Positions 44,272-52,663 of a DNA stretch of 64,000 nt are shown in pieces; position 1 is the stretch's first letter, and each line of letters opens with the position of its first letter. A model generated the notes under the pieces. It did not search any database and was not told the origin of the DNA. It saw nothing but the letters and a program-made list of their open reading frames with translations. The position numbers and the translations under genes are program-made. Source of the stretch: JAIEOG01 sp964611895. Its GTDB lineage: Bacteria; Bdellovibrionota; FAC87; UBA2466. The DNA lies in assembly GCA_964611895.1 (NCBI GenBank), contig CAZTDN010000002.1, positions 97,827-161,826 of the forward strand. Reading direction: 5' to 3'.

Positions 44272-44688
44272 ATGCCAAAAACTTTTCGTCCGACTGAATT
44301 GCGCTTTGAATGCCAGGGATCTGGCCGGTGCTGTGTCTCCCGAGGGGGATATGGTTTTGTTTATTTATCCCAGCAGGACCGTGTACGCCTAGCTCGCCAT
44401 TTGAAAATCCCCACACGCGAATTCACCCGACAATACTGTTCCAAAACCGACGGTTGGTACCACCTAAAGGAACTGAGTGGCCCCTGTCGATTTCTAAAAA
44501 ACAAACGTTGCACGGTGTATGAAGCTCGCCCTGTCCAGTGTCGTACCTGGCCCTTCTGGCCAGAGAACATGAATGCTAAGGTCTGGGAAAAAGAAATCGC
44601 ACGTTTCTGCCCCGGCGTAGGCAAAGGCCCGATCCGATCGGCAAAAGAAATTGCAAAACAGGTACGTTCTGCCGCCTGGCAGGACTGA
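44272..44688 (+). CDS. YkgJ-family cysteine-cluster protein
   Basis: 138 aa beginning MPKTFRPTELRFECQGSGRC. The eight-cysteine metal-binding pattern is present: CQGSGRCC near the N-terminus, YC, C in GPCRFL, C in KRCTVY, C in QCRTWPFWP and C in FCPG. These proteins (UPF0153/YkgJ) probably bind zinc or iron-sulphur; biological role unknown. The ATG 18 bases after the tRNA has no clear ribosome-binding site, so it may depend on the tRNA transcript. Confidence 0.85.
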   Translation: MPKTFRPTELRFECQGSGRCCVSRGGYGFVYLSQQDRVRLARHLKIPTREFTRQYCSKTDGWYHLKELSGPCRFLKNKRCTVYEARPVQCRTWPFWPENMNAKVWEKEIARFCPGVGKGPIRSAKEIAKQVRSAAWQD

Positions 44689-44696
44689 TCCAGGCA

Positions 44697-44734
44697 GGTA
44701 CGCGGTTACTTTTACGTAAAAGTAACCGCGTACC
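44697..44734. repeat. 38-base perfect palindrome (GGTACGCGG type)
   Basis: The sequence reads the same on both strands, with arms GGTACGCGGTTACTTTTAC (44697-44715) and its exact complement to 44734. It lies between the YkgJ gene and the convergent RCC1 gene, where it could fold as a hairpin in either transcript. There is no T tract. It shares its outer nine bases with the inverted repeat at 18151. Confidence 0.85.
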
Positions 44735-44736
44735 TC

Positions 44737-45945
44737 CTAGAATAACCAGGACAGCCATTTTCCAATGTAGCTAAATGGTAAAAGAAGCGACGCCTCTTGG
44801 GCGTCGGAAGTTCGGATCGGCGTTGGTGATATGCGGTTTCCTATCGTTCCATCCCCCAGCTGCCCCGCATGATTTGCCCCCCAACACCTCACGGCCCCAT
44901 CAGACTCGGCACATGTGTGGAACAAGCCCCCAGTAAATGAACTCACATTGGAAACAGAACTAATACGCACCGGGGTCAGTGCCGTGGTCAAAGTTCCATC
45001 GCCTAACTGCCCGGCATCGTTGTTCCCCCAACAATACAACCCTTCTGCGGAGTTGACACAGTTGTGGTATCCACCACACGCGAGGCTGGTAGCCGTCACA
45101 GAAAGATTTACCAACGTTGCTGTATTAGTATCCGTCGTTCCCCCATTTCCCATCTGACCAAACTGATTTTGCCCCCAGCAGTAAACTGCCCCTGAAACCA
45201 ACGCACAGGAATGGTAGTAGCCAACGCAAACGCTCGATGCGGCCCCAGGCAAGCCGAGCACTTGAATAGGCGTGTGACTCCCATTGGGATTTGTCCCGCC
45301 ACCCAACTCTCCGTACGGCCCGTACCCCCAGCAGTAGACATCCGCATCTTTTGCGGCGCAGCTATGAATTCCGCTATCGATATCCGTCACTCCCGTCGTC
45401 AGGCCCAAGGGAGTAAGCGCTGAGTTGGAGTACGTATAGTTGCCGGTTCCCAGCTGTCCCGAACCGTTGTACCCCCAACAATAAGCCTTACCGCCCGCAA
45501 TGCCGCAGGACATAGTGCTTCCCGCGCTCACTTTGGTGACCACACCGACGATTCCTTGCACTTGAACGGGAGTCAGCGAATCCAGGTTCGCACTATTTCC
45601 CAACTCGCCACTGATTCCTGAGCCATAACAATACGCCGCACCTGAATCGACAAAACACGCGTGGGAAGATCCCAGATCCAAGGACGTCGCGGTAGAAGGA
45701 ATCTCGGTCGCCAGAGCGGGGCTATGACTCGACGTCGTCCCCCCATTGCCAACAATTCCGGTATTGTTCGAAGACCAGCAATAGGAAGATCCCGAAGTCG
45801 AAGTGGTACAGGTATTGTACCAACCTGCGGTGACGCGATTAAAAACCACTCCCGAGGTATGGGACGAAGATTCAGTAACCTGAGCGCATTGGGCCAGCAT
45901 CAAAACCAAACCCACGAAAAGCAAACGGCGAATGCAGTTCACCAT
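44737..45945 (-). CDS. RCC1-repeat lipoprotein, seven repeats (second of a tandem pair)
   Basis: ATG 45945 follows GGGTGGG and a lipoprotein signal ends at the lipobox LAQC (Cys 19). Seven repeats of about 50 residues follow, each with a cysteine near the strand start and a CWG-type turn (YCWGNNDAGQLGDGT and relatives). Seven repeats fit one closed beta-propeller. The repeated Cys pairs (C...YCWG) suggest a disulphide in each blade, as expected outside the cytoplasm. The first two repeats are the most diverged. Its start overlaps the end of the upstream paralogue, so both are co-translated. Probably cell-surface or periplasmic; partner unknown. Confidence 0.88.
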   Translation of the reverse strand: MVNCIRRLLFVGLVLMLAQCAQVTESSSHTSGVVFNRVTAGWYNTCTTSTSGSSYCWSSNNTGIVGNGGTTSSHSPALATEIPSTATSLDLGSSHACFVDSGAAYCYGSGISGELGNSANLDSLTPVQVQGIVGVVTKVSAGSTMSCGIAGGKAYCWGYNGSGQLGTGNYTYSNSALTPLGLTTGVTDIDSGIHSCAAKDADVYCWGYGPYGELGGGTNPNGSHTPIQVLGLPGAASSVCVGYYHSCALVSGAVYCWGQNQFGQMGNGGTTDTNTATLVNLSVTATSLACGGYHNCVNSAEGLYCWGNNDAGQLGDGTLTTALTPVRISSVSNVSSFTGGLFHTCAESDGAVRCWGANHAGQLGDGTIGNRISPTPIRTSDAQEASLLLPFSYIGKWLSWLF

Positions 45946-47102
45946 AACCCACCCACCCGTGTGGGAACTTTCGTATAGCCATGCACTTTGCGGTTGCCCA
46001 AATTCCCGATACTGTGCCTCCCCCAACAATACAAACTGTCTGGAGTTATAGCGCAGGCTGTGGAAGTTCCCAGTGTGATGTCTTCGACAAGACCATCCAA
46101 ATCGTAAATTCTGGCCGCCTGAGCGTGTGAAGTCGTCGTATCGTCTCCCAGGTACCCGTAGGTATTATCGCCCCAACAATACGCCGTCCGCGCTTTGACA
46201 CCGCAACCGAAAGCTGTAGCAAGATCCAGATCCGTAATCCCGTCAGTCATATCCAAAACCGAAACAGCTGTAGAACGGTTTGTGGTTGTCCCGTCTCCCA
46301 GTTGCCCGTAGGCATTGTTTCCCCAACAGTACGCACCGCCATTCATGATCGCGCAGGTTGAATCCACTTTTGCCGCCAATGCGGTCACTCCACTTGTGAG
46401 GCCCGTCACCTGAACTGGTACAAGTCTGTTTGTCGTCGAAGAATCCCCCAACTGCCCGCTGGCGTTGTACCCCCAGCACCAAACGCCGCCAGACACTATT
46501 GCGCACGCATGCGTGCCGCCCAGCACAAAGTCAGTCACTTCTCCCAAAGCGTTTACCGCGGCAGCATCTACGGGCACATGGCTCTCGGTTGTGTCTCCGG
46601 TACCGAGTTGACCACGGTGATTTCTGCCCCAGCATTTCAAGGCACCGCTGCTAAGCGCACAGGTAAAATTGTCACCGCCCTTAACGCTCGATACTCCCGA
46701 CAGCCCCACCGAAACCGGCGCGTACCGCGTGGTAGTAGACCCATCTCCCACCTGGCCGGTCTGATTGAATCCCCAACAAAACACTTCACCTGATTTGAGC
46801 GTGCAAAAATGGCCATTGCCCCGGGCCAGGAGCGAGACACCTGAACTCATGCCGTTAGGAATGACGGCATCAAAGGACTCTAACGGTGAGTTGTTTCCCA
46901 ACTGACCCCACGCATTGGTTCCCCAACATCGAGGTGCGCCTTCGACTAAAACACAGGTGGCACCACTCGTGAGTACTACCTGACTAGGGGCTGTGTCGGA
47001 ACTGGTGGGCGTGAAAGCGCGGCTATCCACCGCATCGCAAGACCCGATGCCTAGCAAAACAAAACCAGAGACGAAATATAAAAGTGGATAATATCTTCGC
47101 AA
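45939..47102 (-). CDS. RCC1-repeat lipoprotein, seven repeats (first of a tandem pair)
   Basis: 387 aa. The lipobox is IGSC (Cys 22). Seven repeats follow, with RCWGTNAWGQLGNN, FCWGFNQTGQVGDG, KCWGRNHRGQLGTG, WCWGYNASGQLGDS, YCWGNNAYGQLGDG, YCWGDNTYGYLGDD and YCWGRHSIGNLGNR as the turn signatures. Like its neighbour it is a predicted seven-bladed propeller with one cysteine pair per blade. The two are tandem duplicates that have diverged. The stop overlaps the neighbour's start. Confidence 0.9.
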   Translation of the reverse strand: MRRYYPLLYFVSGFVLLGIGSCDAVDSRAFTPTSSDTAPSQVVLTSGATCVLVEGAPRCWGTNAWGQLGNNSPLESFDAVIPNGMSSGVSLLARGNGHFCTLKSGEVFCWGFNQTGQVGDGSTTTRYAPVSVGLSGVSSVKGGDNFTCALSSGALKCWGRNHRGQLGTGDTTESHVPVDAAAVNALGEVTDFVLGGTHACAIVSGGVWCWGYNASGQLGDSSTTNRLVPVQVTGLTSGVTALAAKVDSTCAIMNGGAYCWGNNAYGQLGDGTTTNRSTAVSVLDMTDGITDLDLATAFGCGVKARTAYCWGDNTYGYLGDDTTTSHAQAARIYDLDGLVEDITLGTSTACAITPDSLYCWGRHSIGNLGNRKVHGYTKVPTRVGGLW

Positions 47103-47171
47103 AATTCGGCTACTTCCTGGTTCTAACGCTTATCGGCAGAAAGTTACCAGGCATTGAGCCAATTCCACGCG

Positions 47172-50100
47172 CTAGACCGAGCGATCTTTCTCAATGAATA
47201 CAGGCTCTTTGGCTTCTGCAGGGCGAAACCACCGACTCAAGACCGCTTTGCTCCACAAGCGGAAGCGATCGATGTATGAAAACGCTGCTGGAACCACGAT
47301 CAATGTCAGCAGAGTGGACGTAATCAAACCGCCGACGATCGCAACCCCCATGCTGGTGCGTTGCTTTGATGCCTCGTTTAAACCCAACGCAATCGGCATA
47401 GTCCCCGCGATCAACGCCATGGTGGTCATGAGAATGGGACGCAGGCGGTTTTTCCCCGCTTCGATCAGCGCGGTGGTGCGATCTTTCCCATCCCGAATGA
47501 GTTGCATGGCCTGGTCGACGAGTAGAATTCCGTTTTTGCTGGCCACTCCGAGCAATAAAATCACGCCAATCATCGAGAACAGGTTAATGGACTCTCCTGT
47601 CACGTAGAGCGCGGCAAAAGCTCCACAGAATGCCAGCGGCAACGCAAGCATGATGGTAAACGGCGTAATGAACGACTCGTACAAGCTCGCAAGCACGAGG
47701 AAAATCAACAACACTGCCGCGGCGATAGCGAGCAAGATACTGCGTCCAAAATCTTGAAAGTCCTCTGAGCTACCCACATAAAGCATTCGCACCCCTGGGG
47801 GTAGCTGTACTTTTTGCGCTACTGCCCGATCGACCTCGCCCATCGCGTCGCCCAATCCTGCTCCCGTCGCCAAATCAGCATTGATCTGAATGTATCGGGA
47901 TCGATCCTGGCGGCTAATCGCCGAAGGTCCCGTGGCCACCTCTCCGCTCGCGACATCGGCCAGCCGGACAAGGCGGTTGTTCACGTTAGGGATAAAAACG
48001 TTCTTAAAGTTCTCTCGCAAGTTGCGCTGATCTTCCTGGAGCCGTACGCGCACATCGTACTCTTTCCCGTTTACTCGGAACTTTGCAGCAACCATTCCCT
48101 CCACTTGCGCTCGGAGTTCCATGCCATAAGTGCGCGAATTGATACCGTAGGTCTGAGCCAACTTTGGATCCAATTTAAGTTGAAACTCCGGCTGCCCTGG
48201 GCGGTAGGTTGAGTCTGGTCCTTTGAGTTTTTTGTTGTCTTTGGCAATTTCAAAAACTTGTTTTGCAACTCCCTCCAACTCTTCTTGATTCTGGCCCATG
48301 ATATTAAGCATGAACTGACGATTCCCGCCCGCCCCGACAGCATCAAAATCTTTGACTAGCGGGTTTGCCTCGCTAAATCGAGCGAGTTGTTCCCGAAGTT
48401 TTTCTTTAAAGCGCCCCGTATTGATTGTTCGCTCCCTTGCCGGAATCATGTGAATGTAAAAGCTCGCCTTGTTTGGTTCTCCGTTCCGCCCCCCCACTGT
48501 CAGTGCGGAAACCTGCGTTTCCTTATTTGCGCGAACGACTTCATCCACTTGGGTAGCGATAGCCGCCATCGTGTCCAGGTTAGTTCCAGGAGGCATGTCC
48601 AAGGTGATCGTGAACTCCCCCTGATCCTGCTCAGGGAAAAAGCCCTTCGGAATCCCCACCACCGTGGCCATAAACCCCACAAAAACGACAAAGGAAACGC
48701 CGAGTACGAGAATAGGCTGACGCAGCGTGAACTTTAAAATCCCCTCATAGCGCGACTCCAACCAATCTTGGAATGCCACAAACCCTAGCACTAAACGCCC
48801 AACCGTCTTGCCCCAAAGAGTATTCTTGTTGGGACCATGACTGCTCCCTGCAAAGTACGCCGACAACATGGGAGCTATCGTCAACGCATCAAACAAACTA
48901 ATGGCCATCGCAAAGATAATTGTCAGACCAAACTGCTTCATGAACTGGCCGATCATCCCACTCATAAAGGCCACAGGACCAAACACCGCCATGACAGCCA
49001 AAGTAGTAGCCACGACTGCCAACTGAACTTCGGCCGTACCCTCTTTGGCGGCAGCCAACGGATCCTTCCCCATTTCAATGTGACGAAAAATATTTTCGCG
49101 AACGACAATCGCATCATCGATAAGCAGCCCCACCGAGAGGCTGAGTGCTAACATCGTAACGATGTTTATCGAAAACCCCGCAAGCAACATCAGGATGAAT
49201 GCACCGAGAAGCGAATTGGGCAACGCCATTCCAGTAATAATTGTTGACCGACCACTCGCCAGAAAAAAATACACTACAATGATCGTCAACAAGATGCCGA
49301 GTAGGATGGATTCTTTTACGTCTTTCACATTGACATTGATCCACCAACTCGCATCCCGAACCAAATCCAACTTAGCACCGTTTTTCTGGCTCTCGAGTTC
49401 TGTCTGAATTTTCTGGACACGCGCCTTGATCGCATTCGCAACCGACACGGTGTTTGAACCAGACTGCCGGTAGACATCTAGTAAAATCGACTTTTTTCCG
49501 TTTACAAAAGTGCGCGTCTTTTCGTCCGCTAATCCGTCTGATACGGTCCCCAGGTCCGCCACCCGTGTGGGAACGTCGTTTCCAAACAAATTCACTACAA
49601 CATTACTCACGTCGTCATTAGACTCAAATTGCCCGACAGTGCGGATGATCGTTTCGCCTTTGCCTTCTGAAACTTTCCCACTGGGTATATTTTCTCCAGC
49701 GCGGCCAAGTGCGGCCGCGACGCCCATCACCGGGATTTCGCGTTGTTTGAGTTTTGCTCGATCCAACGTCACCCGAATCTCGCGTTTGCGACCTCCCAGA
49801 ATCTCCACTAAGCCGACTTTGTCCACCTGCTCGAGTCGCGGTCTGACAAAATCATCTGCAAGGTCAAAAAGCTCTGCCTCAGGAAGGTCTGCATTCAATG
49901 CAATAGTCACAATCGGCAAGTCGGCAGGATCAATTCGACGAATAACCGAGTCCTCGGAGTCATCAGGCAGCTTGCCCTTCACGGCACTCACCCGGTCTCG
50001 GACCTGCTGCTCTGCATATTGGATGTTGGTCTCTAGATAAAACTGGGCCACTACCTGACTGACCCCTTCTACGTTGTTCGAAGTCACCCGCTTAATGCCC

Positions 50101-50324
50101 GAAATTGTGACCAACTCGTCTTCTATGGGTTTGGAGACTAAGGTTTCGATTTCTCTCGGACCCGCGCCTGGATACACGGTTGTAACGGTAACAATGGGGA
50201 AATTCACATCGGGAAAAAGATCCACCGGAAGCTTTTGGAGAGAATAGGCCCCGGCCACAAGCCCCAGGATCACCACACATGTGATGAATGTCGGCCGCTT
50301 AATCGAGAGATTCGCTAAACTCAT
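47172..50324 (-). CDS. RND-family efflux transporter (AcrB/MexB-like)
   Basis: 1050 aa, normal for a full RND pump. The N-terminus MSLANLSIKRPTFITCVVIL, the first periplasmic porter domain and LSLSVGLLIDDAIVVREN (with the two proton-relay aspartates in membrane segment 4) identify it. Twelve membrane segments can be placed. It would export hydrophobic compounds with the outer-membrane channel encoded just upstream (50321). No membrane fusion protein gene is in this cluster. The TolC-like gene overlaps its start by 4 bases. Confidence 0.96.
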   Translation of the reverse strand: MSLANLSIKRPTFITCVVILGLVAGAYSLQKLPVDLFPDVNFPIVTVTTVYPGAGPREIETLVSKPIEDELVTISGIKRVTSNNVEGVSQVVAQFYLETNIQYAEQQVRDRVSAVKGKLPDDSEDSVIRRIDPADLPIVTIALNADLPEAELFDLADDFVRPRLEQVDKVGLVEILGGRKREIRVTLDRAKLKQREIPVMGVAAALGRAGENIPSGKVSEGKGETIIRTVGQFESNDDVSNVVVNLFGNDVPTRVADLGTVSDGLADEKTRTFVNGKKSILLDVYRQSGSNTVSVANAIKARVQKIQTELESQKNGAKLDLVRDASWWINVNVKDVKESILLGILLTIIVVYFFLASGRSTIITGMALPNSLLGAFILMLLAGFSINIVTMLALSLSVGLLIDDAIVVRENIFRHIEMGKDPLAAAKEGTAEVQLAVVATTLAVMAVFGPVAFMSGMIGQFMKQFGLTIIFAMAISLFDALTIAPMLSAYFAGSSHGPNKNTLWGKTVGRLVLGFVAFQDWLESRYEGILKFTLRQPILVLGVSFVVFVGFMATVVGIPKGFFPEQDQGEFTITLDMPPGTNLDTMAAIATQVDEVVRANKETQVSALTVGGRNGEPNKASFYIHMIPARERTINTGRFKEKLREQLARFSEANPLVKDFDAVGAGGNRQFMLNIMGQNQEELEGVAKQVFEIAKDNKKLKGPDSTYRPGQPEFQLKLDPKLAQTYGINSRTYGMELRAQVEGMVAAKFRVNGKEYDVRVRLQEDQRNLRENFKNVFIPNVNNRLVRLADVASGEVATGPSAISRQDRSRYIQINADLATGAGLGDAMGEVDRAVAQKVQLPPGVRMLYVGSSEDFQDFGRSILLAIAAAVLLIFLVLASLYESFITPFTIMLALPLAFCGAFAALYVTGESINLFSMIGVILLLGVASKNGILLVDQAMQLIRDGKDRTTALIEAGKNRLRPILMTTMALIAGTMPIALGLNEASKQRTSMGVAIVGGLITSTLLTLIVVPAAFSYIDRFRLWSKAVLSRWFRPAEAKEPVFIEKDRSV

Positions 50325-51745
50325 GTGTTTTCTCCAAACAACTTTATCTGGGTGAGCGCACGGACCAGTTCTAATTTGGCATTGATTTCGTTTAAGCGTG
50401 ACCGCGCATAATCCTGCTCAAAACTCAAGACCTGAAACGTCGTCGTTCTTCCGGTTTGGAGACGCTTTCTTTCTCGATCCAGTTTTGTTTTTTGCGTGGC
50501 CGAAATGCTCTGGCAAAGCTTGAGACGATTTTTTAGCTCCGCGACCCGCTGCCCTAGGTCCTGCCAATCCTGGAGCTGGTCTTTTAGTTTTTGCTGATAC
50601 TGCATTTGCGCTGCCATTTGTTCCTTTGCAACACCCGCCATCGCCGCTGACGCAAGACTCCGATCTAACGGCATATTAAACCTCAACCCAACGGTGTAAG
50701 TCGGCCTACCCGCTTGAAAAGAATTTCCTATCCCCAAACCCAGAGCAGCATCCCGCCCGTTCAATCCATACAAGCCGTATACTTCAAGGTTGGGCCGATA
50801 CCCCTCCTTGGCAATCACCGCACCTGCGATGGCGGCACGCTGTTGTTGTTCTGCGGCCTTGACGTCATCTCGATCGGGTTTGATGTCAGGCACGGCTTGT
50901 GAGAGCAACTGCTCGCTCTTTAGTGGGGGCATCTCGCTTGGAACCTCGTCTGAGACAATTCCGCGGAACTTGTTCACCGTGCGAGAGGCTTGGCGTTGGG
51001 CATCTACTGCTGCCTGGTGTTCCATTTCACTGAGTTCAAGGGCTGCTTTGGCCTGAAGCGCATCGACTTCGTCAGCAAGACTTCGACGGACTCGCTCCGC
51101 GTTCCATGAGTAGATTTTTTTGGCCTGTTCCATCGCTAGGCGCGTGACTTCTTCGCGCTCACGGGCCAGCGAAAGATTCCAGAAGGCCTCTTCAGCGCCC
51201 GACATGAGAACCCGGCCTTCATGCCGAGACCTAAAACTATTGGCCAGATCGGCCGCTTCCGCCTGTTCTTGGCGCGCTCGGGTGGTACGACCAAACCCGC
51301 CGGCCCAGAGCTGTTGGGTGAGTTCCAGCGTGGGGCGCACGTCAAAAAAATCGGGAGCCGTAATACCGCCGAATGGAGAGGTCATGTTGACGTACTTGGT
51401 GTGAAGCATCAGGTAGTAAAGCTTCGCTTCCATTCCAAAAGTCGTCAGCTTCTTAAGACCCAGGGTGTACTTTTGCATTTCAATTCGGTCCCAAGAAGTG
51501 AGGGCGATTACGGGAAGTTTGCCGTCGCTATTAAATTCGGCATCGGCAAAAAGCGCTGTCGCGGTCGATAGCTCCGCTTCTTTTGACCGCTGTTCACTGC
51601 CCTCACTCGCCAAAAATGCACCGGCCACCGCCTCGTTCTTTGAACGAACGTCCTTGAGGTAGCCTTCTAGCGAGAGCGGCTCTCCAGACCATGCCGAACC
51701 AGCAACCAAGAAACCCAAAAGAACTGCGCTACGGGACTGGATCAT
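50321..51745 (-). CDS. TolC-family outer membrane efflux protein
   Basis: ATG 51745 has GGAG 7 bases upstream and a signal peptide (MIQSRSAVLLGFLVAGSAWS). The remainder shows the TolC pattern of long helices in two internal repeats with Ala/Glu/Gln content, e.g. LANSFRSRHEGRVLMSGAEE and NINAKLELVRALTQIKLFG-like C-terminal helix. It forms the channel for the downstream RND pump. Transcription probably starts at the promoter at 51787-51815, overlapped by an operator-like repeat. Confidence 0.9.
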   Translation of the reverse strand: MIQSRSAVLLGFLVAGSAWSGEPLSLEGYLKDVRSKNEAVAGAFLASEGSEQRSKEAELSTATALFADAEFNSDGKLPVIALTSWDRIEMQKYTLGLKKLTTFGMEAKLYYLMLHTKYVNMTSPFGGITAPDFFDVRPTLELTQQLWAGGFGRTTRARQEQAEAADLANSFRSRHEGRVLMSGAEEAFWNLSLAREREEVTRLAMEQAKKIYSWNAERVRRSLADEVDALQAKAALELSEMEHQAAVDAQRQASRTVNKFRGIVSDEVPSEMPPLKSEQLLSQAVPDIKPDRDDVKAAEQQQRAAIAGAVIAKEGYRPNLEVYGLYGLNGRDAALGLGIGNSFQAGRPTYTVGLRFNMPLDRSLASAAMAGVAKEQMAAQMQYQQKLKDQLQDWQDLGQRVAELKNRLKLCQSISATQKTKLDRERKRLQTGRTTTFQVLSFEQDYARSRLNEINAKLELVRALTQIKLFGENT

Positions 51746-51764
51746 GGAACGACTCCGTTGAAAA

Positions 51765-51786
51765 TTAGTAAGCATTCACTTACTAA
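51765..51786. promoter_or_regulatory. Operator-like inverted repeat 1
   Basis: TTAGTAAG (51765-51772) and CTTACTAA (51779-51786) are perfect inverted arms with 6 bases between. It lies directly downstream of the predicted -10 of the TolC-like gene, so a bound regulator would block transcription. The TetR protein encoded at 51948 is the likely ligand. Confidence 0.65.
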
Positions 51787-51815
51787 AGAGTAGCATTTAG
51801 GGCAGGCACCCGCAA
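51787..51815 (-). promoter_or_regulatory. Candidate promoter for the TolC-RND operon
   Basis: On the minus strand TTGCGG (51815-51810) and TACTCT (51792-51787) are 17 bases apart. The -10 abuts operator-like repeat 1. Confidence 0.45.
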
Positions 51816-51914
51816 TCAAACGAATGTTAAGAAATCTACATAATTGCATTATTTCAAATATTTATTAAATTTTCATGGTTTAGTCTATAGACAGCTAGGC
51901 TTGTGGCGTGACAT

Positions 51915-51932
51915 AGTAATCATACGATTACT
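51915..51932. promoter_or_regulatory. Operator-like inverted repeat 2
   Basis: AGTAATC (51915-51921) and GATTACT (51926-51932) flank a 4-base centre, just upstream of the tetR-type start at 51948. Its half-site resembles that of repeat 1 (TAGTAA core), suggesting one regulator binds both and represses its own gene. Confidence 0.6.
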
Positions 51933-51947
51933 TAAATCGAGGTTAGG

Positions 51948-52586
51948 TTGCTAGGTAAGTCCCTAAAAGACAAAGTGATTTCGTTGGGAAAGAAGCGGCG
52001 GCGCGATCGCGAAGCGAGCACACAGGCACTCTTGGAAGCAGCCATCCAAGTATTTTCAGAGGTTGGGTACGATGCTGCTACCACACGCGAAGTCGCCAAA
52101 CGCGCCGGGGTGTCGGAAGCACTGATTCAACGCTACTTTGAAAGCAAAGCCGGGTTGCTTCTGGCAGTAATGAAAGCTTTCGCTGAAAAAGACGGGGGAA
52201 TGGGGTTAGCCAGTTTACCGTACCAAGAAACTCTCGAAGAAGAACTTTCGCAAGTACTTGCGTTTGCCTGCAAAATGCACCAAACCCACCAGACTTTTTT
52301 GAAGGTGGCTCTTTCCAGAGCCATAGTCGATCCGATATTGGGGCAAGAGCTCCGAACGAGCGTACATGAAATCCGCCTGCCCATTCTGGTAGCGCGCCTC
52401 CGCCATTACCAAAGCAAAGGACTCATCGCCGCCAATGCGGACCTCGACTCTCTGGCGTATGGGGTTTTTGCGATCGGTTTTTCTACAGGGTTCATGGGCC
52501 CTTTTGTTTTTGGGTTCGACGAAAGCAAAATGAAGCAAGTGGTTCGTTGCATGACCCAAGCCCTGGGTCGAGGCTCAGCGCCTTAA
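51948..52586 (+). CDS. TetR-family transcriptional regulator
   Basis: 212 aa from TTG 51948 (GAGGTTAG upstream). The N-terminal DNA-binding domain reads LLEAAIQVFSEVGYDAATTR followed by EVAKRAGVSEALIQRYFESK, the standard TetR helix-turn-helix. The C-terminal part is the ligand-binding helical domain. It is divergent from the TolC-RND operon and very likely represses it. The predicted operators at 51765 and 51915 fit. Confidence 0.93.
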   Translation: MLGKSLKDKVISLGKKRRRDREASTQALLEAAIQVFSEVGYDAATTREVAKRAGVSEALIQRYFESKAGLLLAVMKAFAEKDGGMGLASLPYQETLEEELSQVLAFACKMHQTHQTFLKVALSRAIVDPILGQELRTSVHEIRLPILVARLRHYQSKGLIAANADLDSLAYGVFAIGFSTGFMGPFVFGFDESKMKQVVRCMTQALGRGSAP

Positions 52587-52663
52587 AATATTTGCCACGC
52601 CGCATTACTCATGCTATTCCGGTCCCCTCAATCACAAAACTTACAACTGACCGGGACGGAAAC

